A stretch of 64,000 nucleotides of DNA from Nematostella vectensis (GCF_932526225.1 NC_064038.1:14120647-14184646); one strand, 5' to 3'; counted from the stretch's first letter, positions 12,055 through 24,370 are shown. Made by a program: numbers and translations. Notes: generated from the sequence alone by a model not told the origin.

Positions 12055-13160
12055 CGAGAGGATTGTGGTTCCATAGTGGGGGTAAATGGGTTTGACATAG
12101 AGTACAGATAAAAAAATACAAACAATTTCAAACAACATATTTCAACATTATTTAGGTACATGCAAAAACCGTGCGTTCATGTAGAAAAATAAAACCATTC
12201 GCTTAGAAAAATGGGCGAGGGGGGGGGGGGGGGGGGGGGCAAGCGCTTTCCCCCCTCCCCGTCCGCCGCCCCTGACCACTAAACCACCAAACCCTTTTTT
12301 GACAAGCCCCAATCCCCCCCCCCCCCCCCCCCCCCCACCACACACACACACCCTCCCAAGTCCTATTAATTGGCAATTTACTTTTTTCTTGGCGTTAAAA
12401 TTGAGATGCTTTAGATTTGGTACAGTACTCTCTGTCAAAGGCTGCACTTGCGAAAGATCTGCGCAACTTGTGAAATTATAATTGGTTCTAAGTTTATTGG
12501 GAAATGTTTTAGTTTCGAGCAATGGGAGTCCTGTAGCAAGTACGGTCGAGGAACACTGGATCGGCTTGCACGCGACATGAATCCCCCGGACACGGCCCCC
12601 AGCGAATTCGATAACAATTTCCGAATCCCATTACGAGAGCCGTAAATGTGGCTTGCAGCTGTAGGAAATGCTTGATTTTGTCGCGGTCATAAAATAGTTC
12701 TTTTTCGTCCTGAGCCTCGGTACCAGGGTATTGCATAGCATGGATCATTTGTTTTTCACATTTTCCTTTCCATGCTTTCAAGCAAAGAATACCAGAAGTG
12801 ATCGGAGAAGAAAAAACGAGCGATTACTTAGCGTGTCATGAATAAAGCTATTCCCTACGGGTTGAAAAAGGCTTGAAAACCTGTTAAGCGTTCATTCTAG
12901 CGCATCGCAACCCGTTCACGGCAGCTCGGTAAGACTTAAGAGAACCTGCTATCCGATCAAGAGAACCTCTGACTATTACAATAATAAAATATTCACTAAG
13001 TAAGAGACAAAAAAGCGAAAGACTCTGTGAAGAGGGATAGCTCTCAGGGAGAACCCCCGCAAATGTTTTGACTGCAACTGAAAATTGAGACGTCGATGTT
13101 TAATCTGTAATTTGATCTTTGGTCTTGGATAGGAGTCTTATCCTAGAGCTCTTATGCTAG
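11560..13160. other. Intergenic region upstream of the SGNH-like gene
   Basis: Apart from the homopolymer tracts, this stretch has only short open frames with no recognisable domains. It should contain the promoter of the gene at 13164; I cannot point to a specific TATA or initiator element with confidence. Confidence 0.5.
12005..12336. repeat. Very long poly-G (48 nt) and further G/C tracts
   Basis: An uninterrupted run of 48 G at 12005-12052, then a G run around 12222-12239 and a C run around 12314-12336, all in otherwise AT-rich DNA. Apparent poly-Pro and poly-Gly frames here are compositional. The exact lengths should be treated as uncertain because such runs are assembly-prone. Confidence 0.9.
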
Positions 13161-13163
13161 AAA

Positions 13164-14648
13164 ATGCCGAAACTGTTGTATATAATCCTTATCATTATTT
13201 CGTCTATTGGTGTACTATGGGTATTCTCTTTTGGCTTGAATGGAATTAGATTCAGCCACCGGCAAAGACAGGACATCCCGATAGGCAGGCGGTCTCGGAA
13301 CGATCAAATATCCCTCGCTTCACAAAGTGATACCAAGAACGCCGAAAATTACAAAGACCTCGATCCTGGAAACACCTCTGGCCTTCATAAAGGCGACCCG
13401 AGCAAATTGAGGAACATACTTGTAAAGGCTTTGCGAGGGGAGCCTATCAGAGTTGTAATTATCGGTGGTTCTAACAGTGCTGGTGGTGGCATGGACAAGA
13501 ACACGCACAAGATGAATAAACGATACTTTCGGTTGTTTGTTGATTGGTGGAATAATATAGTAGCAGCACAAACTGGATCTCAAATGAGCGAAGATCTTAT
13601 CGCTATTGGGGGAACCGGGAGTTACTTCTTTGCGTATTGCTATGACACGTTTTTAGCGAACCCTAAACAAATCGACATTGCCATTGTTGAAGCCGCAGTG
13701 AACTATAACACCGCAGGAAAGGCGGAACCACTCGAACAGCTAACTCGAGTATTGTATAATCACCCTTCCCAGCCGGCCATCTGGTACGTTAACCTTGTTA
13801 GCCGTCTCGGGAAGGACCCTAAGACGAAGAAGGTCATGAACCCTGAGTGCGTTAATCTGGAGGATTTCGGGCTGTACGACGTCGCAGCACAGTATGGCGT
13901 CACTTCGTTTTCTATGAAAGACTTTGTTTGCCCAACAGTAGACGGAAAACCTCGTTTTGACGAGTCACAAAAGGGATATGTGAGCACAGATCAACACCAT
14001 GTGGGAGAAAAGACACATGCGCAAATCGCATTTCTTATGACAAACTACGTAAAGTCAGTACTTGATGACGTCACGAAACAAGGTGCTAACATGGCCCAGT
14101 CGTACCCAACAAAAGCTCTGTCTCTGTTTGTGAAAGAAGAGACGAAATTACTGGTTAACCCTCAATGCTGGTCGAGCATTACTCCATATAGCGAGACAGG
14201 CATCAATAAACCGACTCTATCCGTGAAAGTTCTAACTAAAACGCGATTCAAATTTTACGCTAATGGTTATGAAGGAAATCCGAAACAATCACCAAGAAAG
14301 GATCGACAGAGTGGATGGGCAAACACCGCCTCTGGGGGGAGGGTTGTTTTCCAGATTAATGTAAAACCTTGGAATTCTGCCACAGACAAACGGCGGTCTG
14401 TGATAGCACTAATTCATAACGTGTACAATGGAGGAGACGCGAAGATATGGGTCGACAACAGCGAGTCGGACGCTATAAATATTGTGAACAAGGCGCAACC
14501 TGGAGGAAGCAACGAATTATATACCATAGCAGACCGCGTGGAGCCTGGGATACACACCTTATCGATAGTTACTAAGGGAAAGGGGATGTTTATAATCAGC
14601 GGGATCTTAGTAGGGCCCCCTGAGTTCTCACGTAGGAAAGTCACATGA
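13164..14648 (+). CDS. SGNH/GDSL hydrolase-like type II membrane protein, intronless
   Basis: A single uninterrupted 494-residue frame with ATG in context GAAAATGC. Residues 4-25 form a hydrophobic signal anchor, so the protein is probably luminal/extracellular with a short cytosolic N-terminus, or secreted. Residues 97-109 (VVIIGGSNSAGGG) match SGNH block I, with Ser103 the candidate nucleophile. GGTGS at 149-153 fits the oxyanion Gly block, IVEAAVNY at 174-181 sits where block III is expected but lacks the plain GxND, and DQHH at 276-279 gives the block V D-x-x-H pair. A C-terminal region (about 310-490) resembles a beta-rich accessory module but I do not recognise it. The family includes esterases and polysaccharide O-acetyl-modifying enzymes; the substrate is unknown. 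Lack of introns beside intron-rich neighbours may indicate retroposition or an ancient intronless family. Confidence 0.85.
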   Translation: MPKLLYIILIIISSIGVLWVFSFGLNGIRFSHRQRQDIPIGRRSRNDQISLASQSDTKNAENYKDLDPGNTSGLHKGDPSKLRNILVKALRGEPIRVVIIGGSNSAGGGMDKNTHKMNKRYFRLFVDWWNNIVAAQTGSQMSEDLIAIGGTGSYFFAYCYDTFLANPKQIDIAIVEAAVNYNTAGKAEPLEQLTRVLYNHPSQPAIWYVNLVSRLGKDPKTKKVMNPECVNLEDFGLYDVAAQYGVTSFSMKDFVCPTVDGKPRFDESQKGYVSTDQHHVGEKTHAQIAFLMTNYVKSVLDDVTKQGANMAQSYPTKALSLFVKEETKLLVNPQCWSSITPYSETGINKPTLSVKVLTKTRFKFYANGYEGNPKQSPRKDRQSGWANTASGGRVVFQINVKPWNSATDKRRSVIALIHNVYNGGDAKIWVDNSESDAINIVNKAQPGGSNELYTIADRVEPGIHTLSIVTKGKGMFIISGILVGPPEFSRRKVT

Positions 14649-14649
14649 A

Positions 14650-15240
14650 TGATACAATTATCAAACTTTTGATACTTGAATAGAAATATGCAATTGTTAT
14701 ATCGATTAAAAAGCTATGGCTTGGAAATAGAAACGCATAAACGAAGTTAGTGTTTTTTTACGCGTTGGAATCCAACTTTCTGCCCAAAGCGGAGGCCATC
14801 TTTGATTTGAGTTATAGTGTACGAGAGGTAGATGAAGTGACGTGACCATCGCTAAAGCATGATGTTTATAACGCTATGGGTCAAATGCCTTGGCTGCGCA
14901 CAAATTGCTGACCTTGCCCGGAACTATTTTATTATAATGTCTTGTTTGAGTGACATGTGCCAGTTATGACGTCACAGAGTCATCATAAATATTAATAACT
15001 TATCCATAGAGGGCACGCTAAAACAGAAAAATTCCTGGAAACTATTGTGTCCTCGTACTAAACAATCGGTTTATTCAATGAAATATTATCTTTACTTTGT
15101 CTTTAACCTCTGTGGGTTTTTCCTTTGTTTTTGTTCTTGTTTTTTTTTTCAGTATGCTGTTACGTAACTTTTTTCGCGCGCGTTCGGGCTGTCAGTGATT
15201 TCCTTTGGATCGATCCAATTCCACTTCCACATTCCATGTT
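14650..15240. other. Intergenic; holds the convergent 3' flanks
   Basis: AT-rich spacer between the + strand SGNH-like gene and the minus-strand peptide precursor, which converge here. On the minus strand AATAAA at 15070-15075 lies about 170 bases past the precursor stop and is its likely poly(A) signal. ATTAAA occurs at 14704 on the + strand. Confidence 0.55.
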
Positions 15241-15242
15241 TT

Positions 15243-16578
15243 CTAGCAAACCCAAATCCCCGGAGGACAAGGCTTTTTGACCTTCTTGAAAGCTGATAGA
15301 TCAAGCTTTTCCATCGCAGCTTGCCTTCTCTGCTCCCTCTGTCGCTTGAGCTCTCTCTTCCTGTCGCAGACCCAGATCCCAGGCGGACACATGTTGATGC
15401 TCCTCTCGGTTTCCTCTTGGACGGTGGAAACTGGGGCGGGCATCTCTGCCTGTCGCTTTTTACGGCCGCTGCTCCCACAAGTCCATACGCCGGGCGGGCA
15501 AAGGTTATCCGCGTCAGACTCCACGGCATTCTCAGGAATTGCTTCTGGTGCTAGTGGCTCTTGTTGAGCTTCCTACGTGTAAATACGCACACTTAATTAA
15601 TTAAAGCATGTGTTATGTGGGGAGTTAAATACCATCCTTATATATGGGATTTTCCTAGGGGTGTGGGGGGTGGGGGGGGGGGGGTCCCACACACCAAAAA
15701 ACGGACGGGGGTGATCAAAATAACTAAGGAATGGCACTTTGAATGGGTTTGTTCAATAGCAATTCTTACCCCAATGAGATTGAACATTAGGTGTGGCGGA
15801 AGAAAATTTCTACGGAAGAGATAGTACTAGATAAACTTATTATTAGTCCCTCTAAATTTTATTGTAGTCCTGAGTCAAACGCATACTGCTCTTACCTGTC
15901 CCTGGAACAAAGCTTAGATAAGAACGGAATTTTTGCTTTTCGTGGAGAAAATCCCTCGGTGCAAAGGCGAGAAAAAAAGGAGTCGTGTCTCGAAGGAACC
16001 GGAAAACGATCCTGAAAGCGTGCGGTACTTCATCAAGGTTCCCATTGATATCAGCTGTGCGTTTATGTAAATTTGCAAAACCTGCCGCAAAAAGCTTGAA
16101 GACCATGGCCACTAGGAATCAGGGATGCGATCACAAGAGCACTTTGCGCGAGCATAAAAGAACATCAGAATTTCGTGGGGCATTCGGGGCTCTTCTGAAT
16201 AACCCACTTTCTGTTACTTAACGTTTTGTTCTAAGTTCGGTTTCTATTACATAACTTTTTTGTTCCAAGTTAGTTTCTATTACATCACATTCCGTTCTAT
16301 GTTTAGCTTCTTTTGTTGAAAGTTTTGTTCTATAGATAGCCGCACAGTGTAGGTCTCACCTCTCGTTTCTTTTGGCATGTCCACACACCGGGGGGGCAGT
16401 CCACCCTCGGCTCCCTCCTGACTGGCTGCGCGATCTCACTTCTCCGCTTTTGACAGACCCATATACCGACAGGACAGTCTATGGTTGTGTAAACGAGGTC
16501 CTCGTCTCGTGCCGGCGCGCTGAAGACTATTTCTGCAAACGCGCCAAGAAGTACCAGCAGAACAGGAATGGAATTCAT
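15243..16578 (-). CDS. Secreted precursor of cyclic CPxGxWxC peptides (neuropeptide-like), two exons
   Basis: Exon 1 is 16578-16360 and exon 2 is 15572-15243 (TAG), 182 residues; donor GAG|GTGAGA and acceptor CACGTAG|GAAGC are both phase 0. The N-terminus MNSIPVLLVLLGAFAEIVFSA is a signal peptide. Five octapeptide cores follow: CPVGIWVC (16453-16476), CPPGVWTC (16375-16398), CPPGVWTC (15477-15500), CPPGIWVC (15366-15389) and CPPGIWVC (15246-15269), the last ending exactly at the stop. Basic sites (QKRR, QKKR, RKKR, DRKR, KK) lie next to the cores, as in neuropeptide precursors. The paired cysteines suggest a disulfide ring around P-x-G-x-W, recalling the PGLW core of cnidarian GLWamides. One copy is followed by GSSGRKKR, a possible amidation signal. 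Function inferred, not shown. A venom or antimicrobial peptide is an alternative. Confidence 0.85.
15593..16350. other. Intron of the peptide precursor
   Basis: The 787-bp intron between the two exons. It contains a G-rich tract (about 15665-15685) beside sequence resembling other G-tract repeats in the window. No second gene is seen; open frames here are short and featureless. Confidence 0.6.
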
Positions 16579-16904
16579 TGTCAAATCTGGAATAAAAAAA
16601 ATGCTAAAAGGTTAAAGAAGAAAAGTCAATGAAACGGTCGACCTGCAGGGAATTTCATCTGTGAATATGAGAGTTAATGGTGAACAAAGAGATTTGTAAA
16701 ATGAGAGCAATGCAGTGGATTATGGTTATGTTAGCAAGGGTCTTCGATCGTTATTTGTTTAGGAAAGCGTCTCTTTGGAGGAATCCTCAAAATACGTTGT
16801 CAGGAGTCAAATCAACGTCTTCTCCACTCAACTAAAGTTATTTGTGACATATTTCAAAGAATCCATGTAAGCAAACAACAAATTTTGTGACAGAAGTACC
16901 TTTC

Positions 16905-17725
16905 TGGCCTGAGCTACTGGTCTGGTCTGAGCTACTGGTCTGGTCTGAGCTACTGGTCTGGTCTGAGCTACTGGTCTGGTCTGAGCTACTGGTCTGGTCT
17001 GAGCTACTGGTCTGGTCTGAGCTACTGGTCTGGTCTGAGCTACTGGTCTGGTCTGAGCTACTGGTCTGGTCTGAGCTACTGGTCTGGTCTGAGCTACTGG
17101 TCTGGTCTGAGCTACTGGTCTGGTCTGAGCTACTGGTCTGGTCTGAGCTACTGGTCTGGTCTGAGCTACTGGTCTGGTCTGAGCTACTGGTCTGGTCTGA
17201 GCTACTGGTCTGGTCTGAGCTACTGGTCTGGTCTGAGCTACTGGTCTGGTCTGAGCTACTGGTCTGGTCTGAGCTACTGGTCTGGTCTGAGCTACTGGTC
17301 TGGTCTGAGCTACTGGTCTGGTCTGAGCTACTGGTCTGGTCTGAGCTACTGGTCTGGTCTGAGCTACTGGTCTGGTCTGAGCTACTGGTCTGGTCTGAGC
17401 TACTGGTCTGGTCTGAGCTACTGGTCTGGTCTGAGCTACTGGTCTGGTCTGAGCTACTGGTCTGGTCTGAGCTACTGGTCTGGTCTGAGCTACTGGTCTG
17501 GTCTGAGCTACTGGTCTGGTCTGAGCTACTGGTCTGGTCTGAGCTACTGGTCTGGTCTGAGCTACTGGTCTGGTCTGAGCTACTGGTCTGGTCTGAGCTA
17601 CTGGTCTGGTCTGAGCTACTGGTCTGGTCTGAGCTACTGGTCTGGTCTGAGCTACTGGTCTGGTCTGAGCTACTGGTCTGGTCTGAGCTACTGGTCTGGT
17701 CTGAGCTACTGGTCTGGTCTGAGCG
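16905..17725. repeat. Near-perfect 18-bp satellite, about 45 copies
   Basis: The unit CTGGTCTGGTCTGAGCTA is repeated without visible divergence. Because 18 is a multiple of three, one frame stays open and reads as a repeated LLVWSE peptide, but the only start is a GTG and there is no flanking coding context, so I treat it as satellite. The homogeneity indicates very recent expansion or ongoing homogenisation, and the true copy number may differ from the assembly. Confidence 0.97.
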
Positions 17726-18244
17726 CTATTTTAAGACAACATCTAATCTCGCTAACCTTTTATAACATACTTTCGAAGATTAATCTATTTTCCAGACAAA
17801 TCACAGATATTATTGTAGGGACAAACTGGGAGCTGATTGGCTGGCAACGCAAATCCCCTTTATACTGATGGCTGATTGGCTGGATTGTTTTCAGGTTGTT
17901 TGCCCTACGTGTTGGCATGTACACAACAAGGCTATTCGCCATCTTGCTGTTTTTACTTCACTTTTTGAAGTTTTTAAAAGCCGACCACGGATCAGGCTTT
18001 ATCACCTTTTATCCTTATCCCGAACTCAACGACAGACACAAGGAGAGACAAATCTAATGATCTCCGAATTTTAAAATAATAACCAACTTTAAATGTGCTA
18101 ATGTTGACCAAAATTGTTCTTGTAATAAAAACCGCCATGTTTTTTTACTCCTCATAACACGCACTTCTAAATACGGACAGTGAGCGGGATTGAGAAAATA
18201 TGGTGTAATAAACAGGAAGTTTGACGAGAAGATTCCCATTGAGA

Positions 18245-18400
18245 CTATCATCTGGTTAAGTGTTCTACAGCTTTCCCACCGAGTACTATCATTTGATCAA
18301 GTGTTCTACAGCTTTCCATCACCGAGTACTATCATTGTGTACTGCAGCTTTGCACCGAGTACTATCATTTGGTCAAGTGTTTTAAAGCTGCATGTGAGCT
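18245..18400. repeat. Short tandem repeat, ~37-50-bp units
   Basis: Three to four degenerate copies of GAGTACTATCATTTG(A/G)TCAAG + TGTTCTACAGCTTT. No coding value. Confidence 0.75.
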
Positions 18401-18409
18401 GCGGGTGAG

Positions 18410-21400
18410 TCATATCATCATTTTCCAGGTACTTGATAGGTAATTGACATCATTGTCTGGACAAGTGACGGCACGAAACATCATGGACGTGCTGGAACAC
18501 TCTTGAACACTGAGGGCAAATCATGATGAGGGGAAATTGCGTCAATGCTTATTGAGAACTAATGTACGGCTGATTTAAAAAATCGAACTAAAGACTGCTG
18601 CGCAAACACCCACAAATTTCACCAAATTAAATGTCGCTTGGTCTGTCCTACTAGACTTAACTCTACCCAATTTAGCACTACATTTCGTGGTCTTATTAAG
18701 AATTGTTGAATGTTCTAAATAAAATATCATCTGTATCAGCTAAAACCTTCAACTTCCTGGGCTTTTTAGGAATATCATATATTTTAGGAATATCATACTT
18801 TTAAGGAATATAATTCTCGTCAGGTTAACTGGAGATCACAGTAGAACCCCGCTTACTCAAACATTGCATTTGTGTCATTGTCATCGATCGATGTATAAGA
18901 CATGCCCCATAAAATAATCAACTCATAAGAATAACCCATGGTTGTTTTAGCATCTGAATACGCCCTACAATCTCCTAACGAGAGTCCTCGCTCCTATTAT
19001 GAAGGTAACTAGAGCCTTATGCTGGAGAGTTAAGGCCCCTAATTCATACGTCGCGCTCCTGTCGTGCCGAATCAAATGTGTGTTTGTATCGACGCAAATA
19101 CATTGGGTTCAAGTTTGATTAAAACGTCGTCGTTGAGAGTAATAAAAGTTGACCTGATGCGAAGTTTTTGTCGCACAAAATCAAACATACATGGTATTTG
19201 GCTCAACCTTTGAATCGGTGTCGAGGACAGAGCAAAAAAATGGCATGAAATTTTCCAATTCTCAATTTATAAGCTCAAGATTTCGCATACAAGGAGTTCC
19301 TCTGACTAAATTCCAAATTTTAAAGAAATTTAGAAGATATGAAATTTAGATATAAGCGAAGTTGAAAACCAGGCGAAGTTGGAAACCAGGTAACACCCAT
19401 CCTCGGTAACCAAAACGGTAAAACAGAAAATCTCCAGTGTTGCCAAGGATAGTAAAAAAGGCGAATAAAAAAAAAAGGAAACGAATCATGCGCGCAAATA
19501 CAAGAAGGGGAAAGAGGCATAATATATAGGCCTTTGTGATACATGACTGCTATTAATTCATTGATACTATACCTCTTTCTGTAGTAATTACCGGGAATCG
19601 ACTTTTGTTACAGAGTCGTTAAAAAAGCTTTTACTTATATCTACGCAACAATGTAGGTAATTAATGCATTATGCCTAATCGCATCCAAGCAAACCGGTAA
19701 AACAGGTTGTTTTAAGTTCTTCGGTTACCCTCCTTTGAACCGAAGAACAGTATTTTTAACGGAGTGAGAAAAATGAGAACCCTTCTTTGTTTACTAATAA
19801 TTGCTCAAACGAGGGAATCAACAAAATTAAAAAAAAGTAAATATCAAAAACTTAAGATTAGAATTAGTAGTTTTTTTTATCACAAAGGTCGCAGGGCGCA
19901 AAAAAAAAAAAAAAAAAACCTCATAAGATGTTACATAAGATAAAAAAAACTATGCTAATTCCTATATTCCCGGCCATGCTCTTATTGCGAAAGAATGATA
20001 CTTAATTTTGCCACAAACAGACACATTTCAAGTTCTCCAAAAAAACGGCATTCTCATGCAGAGCAACTGTCAAAACTGAAAAACGATAAAATGCTTCACT
20101 TTTTCTCTCTTCCCTAACCTCGTCCTATAATTTGATTTTACTCCTGAACCAATCACATCTCGTAGGCAAGAAAAGCAACCTTTCAATACAGAAGCCTTCA
20201 TCTATTCAACGCCATATGAAAAATATCTCTCACACGTGTATAACAGTTAGAAAAAAAAATTTAACTCCATATATGACAATTTTGCTCCTATTTATCTAGA
20301 GCTTAAGTATTCTGAACAATGCCAGCAGCTCTTTTGAGTAAAACTTACCAAATAATGTAGATAAGTCTGTAGTTTATTGACACGTCCGGGGAAGAAAGCT
20401 CCTGAGACTTGACAGATTCGTGCTGAAGTTGCACGCAGAGAGAGCTTATGTACCCATGGCTTTAGCTGATATTCGAGAATCGAGTTCCAACGCTTGCGAA
20501 ATTTAGTCCCGTGACTTCCGATACAAATCGACTGTAAAACACAATCTGGTAATTAAAAAGAAAATTAGAGCTTCTTCCATTTGGGATTGTATTGACGGAT
20601 CGGCGTATGAAATTCAAGAGAGCATTTCATTACCAGTACATCAAGAGAATGTGTTTTAAAGGCAAATGAAGAGATTGTTAAAGATCGAAGGACATTGCGG
20701 GTTGCAAATCGTGGACTATGCCTAATTCTAAACCAATTAAAACAGCAATTCCAAAGGTTGGTTTAAAATTAACAGCTCATTTAATCTTTCAAGTTTTCAC
20801 CTTAGAAGTGTAAGCACGTCAAGGATCGTATTGTCAGGAAGTAAATTACGCAGGCGTTAATAAAAATAGCAAAGAAAAATGTAATAAAATGTAAGTTTGT
20901 GTTTTCGAGTGTAGCTATATCATTTTATTTTGTTTCGTTCAATTCCTAGCCGTTTTAACCTGAAAATTGATTTCTAATTTTGTTTGAACCCATGAAAAGA
21001 ACATCTCTTGATGAATGAATTCTGTGGTTAGAATTACCAGAAAAAGTGTCCGTCCTTTGTCTAAGCATTTCATGCCCTAGTCAGCAGGCTAAAAGAAAAA
21101 AACAAATATAATATCTACATCCGCAGTTTGTCAGTTCAAAATCTCCATGAACCCTTTGTCGAGCGTTAGGTTCTGACGGAAGCGCTCTCGCCTCTTGGGC
21201 ATTGTTTGGCGGGGGATGGACACACGTCTAACACTAACTGGACAAACACAGAGAGAAGACACGATCATGATCCGGTACGAGCGGCGTTTTTTGTTTTTTA
21301 TTTTTTATCTCCTTTTCATTATACGCTTTCTGATAAACTTATTTTCTTGAATTTTGTTGAAGTATCCTTTAGCAAACCCTAACATGATGTAGGGAGTCAT

Positions 21401-24370
21401 CTTGGAATATATAAGCATAATATACAAATTACATAAACACATAAAACCATGTTGACAGATGTTCACACAAGCACAGGTAAAGTGATGACATTTCAGAGAA
21501 AGGGGTAAAATAATCCACAAAGATAAAACTACCAAAGTATTACATGATATTTTATTTCAAGGGAAAACCAATTTTGATCTAGTGTCCCATAAACTTGAAA
21601 TATTTTGCTAAAAGGCCCTTGTATTGAAGATTAGAGAAATATTACCACAGCTTTGTTTTGTGACTCTTTACTTGCACCTGTTAATCAGTAGATTTATTGA
21701 GCAATTGGGAGACTCCTAGTTCTTTTTGTCAGAATTATAAAACGTGGCGCGTTGCTACTCCTTCCGGCAGGTTCTAGTGCAAATTGTTGAAATGAAATAC
21801 ATTGTTTGTGACCACTTAAAGACAATAACATAATGATAATGAAGTAATCACTTGATAGCGATTGTAATCCTCTTGTTAGATTGTGGACTGGTGCTGTTAG
21901 ATCGTGCGCGTCTGTACGTCAGCATCTTAGCCGTCTCCGCAGGCAAAAACGCCTTTGCCTAAAAAACAACTGAAAATAGACATTGCGAATGAAGCTTGGG
22001 AACCTTAGACGAAGCGACCAGAGCGCGCAATTTAGCACCCCCAACCCCCTCTTGTGTGAAGGCCCGCCGCCTAGCTATTTAGATTCCCTCGTAGAGGAAT
22101 TAGCCTTTCAGAGACGCCTGCGGAAGGAGGCTATCAATGCCTGAGACTTATGGTGTTAAAATTCATTCAGTTGACATACGCACGAGTTTCCTTCGCGATA
22201 CCATGAAATACGTCTCATTTTTCATCCCCAATTGATAAGTGGAAGTTCCATGCCATTTTGATAAGTATAAAAAGCTTATCTAAAAAGCAGTTTATGCCAT
22301 AAATACTAACTAGTACATTTCAAAAACCCTATAAACATCCTATGTCAAACAAATTACATTATCCACATTTTGATATAAATTCTGGTGTAGAATACGAGTA
22401 TTGGGATTCGTCTCGGTCTAGCAGCTGACCCTTTGGCGAATGCAATTTTGAATCCGGTTGAATAAATAGTTGAAGTAAAATTAAAGTTACAGCAATAATT
22501 ATAGTTTATCATCAATTAATTTTGTTTTGAAAACAGTCGTTTTTCTAGCTTGCTCGGTCATATTCTTATTAGGACATTACATACCATATTTGAAAGTCCG
22601 CTTCCTGCAATTTTTCGCTTTTTTGTCGCCATAGAACTGTTTACGTCGGGAATTTCTGCGCAAACTTGCTAGAATTCGTGTTTATAATGATTTTGCAGGC
22701 TGATATTTTGAAACAGGTCCATGCCCTAGAGTTTTAAGAACATCACAGGTTTCCCTCGCGCTCGCCCCAGACTCTTTTAGACCATTTAGAAAAGGACAGC
22801 CATTTATTGATGTATGGTTTTTGCGCATGACTAAATCTTCTCAGGTTTCAGCAACCACGGGAAAATGTTTTTTTTTTTTTTAAAAATTATGTTTTACACA
22901 TATCACTGCAAAAAATCTTGTATAGAAATTTACTCTAACCAGGGAAGTGTTTCCTGCTCTAACCTAGTTATTTTTTTTTGTTCAGGTATTTTTTCTTTTC
23001 GCGCGATACAAAAGGCTGTTTTCCAAGTTCACCCAGAGAATTTGAGAAAGATGAAGAATAACCTGCTCCTTATAAAACCTCTAAAACAGAACGAGATAAT
23101 TCATCATCAACAAAAAACGAAAAAAAAATTTTCATTCAAGCATCGCTTTTACTGGGATACCTGTGGTACCAGCTGAACTGTGTACTCGCAAATGCACATA
23201 ACAGGAAGCCCACGCGCACCTTGTAAATTTTAATGTACTCACGTCGGCCTTTTTTGTACACGAAGTTTCATTTATGTATTTGGCAGCAGAAAGGCCAATT
23301 GCTAATTTTATTACTGCAAATTGTATTATAGCCTTGCTTTCTATCATGTTATTGTCTAAAATGAAGTTTAGTGACCCCCTGTTTGTTTTTAGCTTCTTCT
23401 CGGTAAATAAGCTTACCCATATCTTTAAGAAATATGTAAATACACATCCTATTATACGCGTGTTGTGCTTATCATGTAGACGGATTAGGTAAGTACAACA
23501 GATACATCATGGTCTCTTGGTAAGTACGAAACGTTTTTTGTATATAGTATGCTGGGAGGTCAGTATCGTGAAATACCGTGACCGAGGTCTTAAAATATTG
23601 ACCGAAGCCAAGGGTTGACTTTCGTCGATGTTCGTGAAGATTTTCTTTGCTCGTGATCATTCAATAAACTCCATTTTGTATTTCCATACAAGGCTTTTTT
23701 TAATCCTCAAGAAATGCAGAACCTCCAATGAAGACATGCTCTGAGTTTTGGCCAACGATTTTGTTAAATATTTTAGTCCCAATTGATAGCAGAGCCAGCG
23801 CGGCCGTATGCCCCGTGCAAAGCTCCATAAGTATAGAGAAGTGGTATATAACTATGCGACTCAGTTTTTTGGTCATTGCGTGGGTACCCTGTGGTGTCAC
23901 CCGCCTCCCCGTGGAGCCAGCACAATTTGCAATAACTTAGCAAAACGCCACCTCAGTGAAATAATTATACAAGAATATATTTTAGCACTTTCTGAGAATG
24001 CTACATACTTCGAAAGTTACATCAAAACTTGCAATTATTTTAGTTTTTAGTGTTTTTGTATTTACACTCACGGGAACCTTGCGTCTAATTTTTCCCGCGT
24101 TTAGCTCTTCTTACTCGCGGCCGACACCGTGAAATGATAAAGTTTTTGCATTATTCTTGTCGTGGCTAAAGCCTAGTCCAGACCTGGGACTCTCTTTGCA
24201 CTCGACATTCTGGCTTGCTTGAAAGAGGGTCCAGTATTTATTGCATAATATTGCGCAATATTATATAAACCGTAAAGACGTATGACTGCATTGTTTACGG
24301 GGAACCTTGAAGTGAAAATTCTATCGAAAAAATAGTTTTGCATCATTAAATTCCTTACTACATTCCCTTT
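18410..24370. other. Gene-poor 6-kb AT-rich region
   Basis: All open frames are short, lack recognisable domains and mostly begin at non-ATG codons. A frame on the minus strand at 23700-23900 was inspected and not recognised. I see no convincing exons, RNA genes or transposon termini, though decayed repeats cannot be excluded. Confidence 0.5.

Noticed and set aside
15149-15529. 126-codon minus-strand frame overlapping the peptide exon
   Set aside because: Different frame from the one with five matching peptide cores and correct splice phase.
16887-17765. 292-codon open frame of repeated LLVWSE
   Set aside because: It begins at GTG, is wholly explained by an 18-bp satellite, and has no flanking coding sequence.
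23700-23900. Possible small minus-strand gene (66 codons)
   Set aside because: No domain recognised, no splice context, and no better than other random frames in this region.
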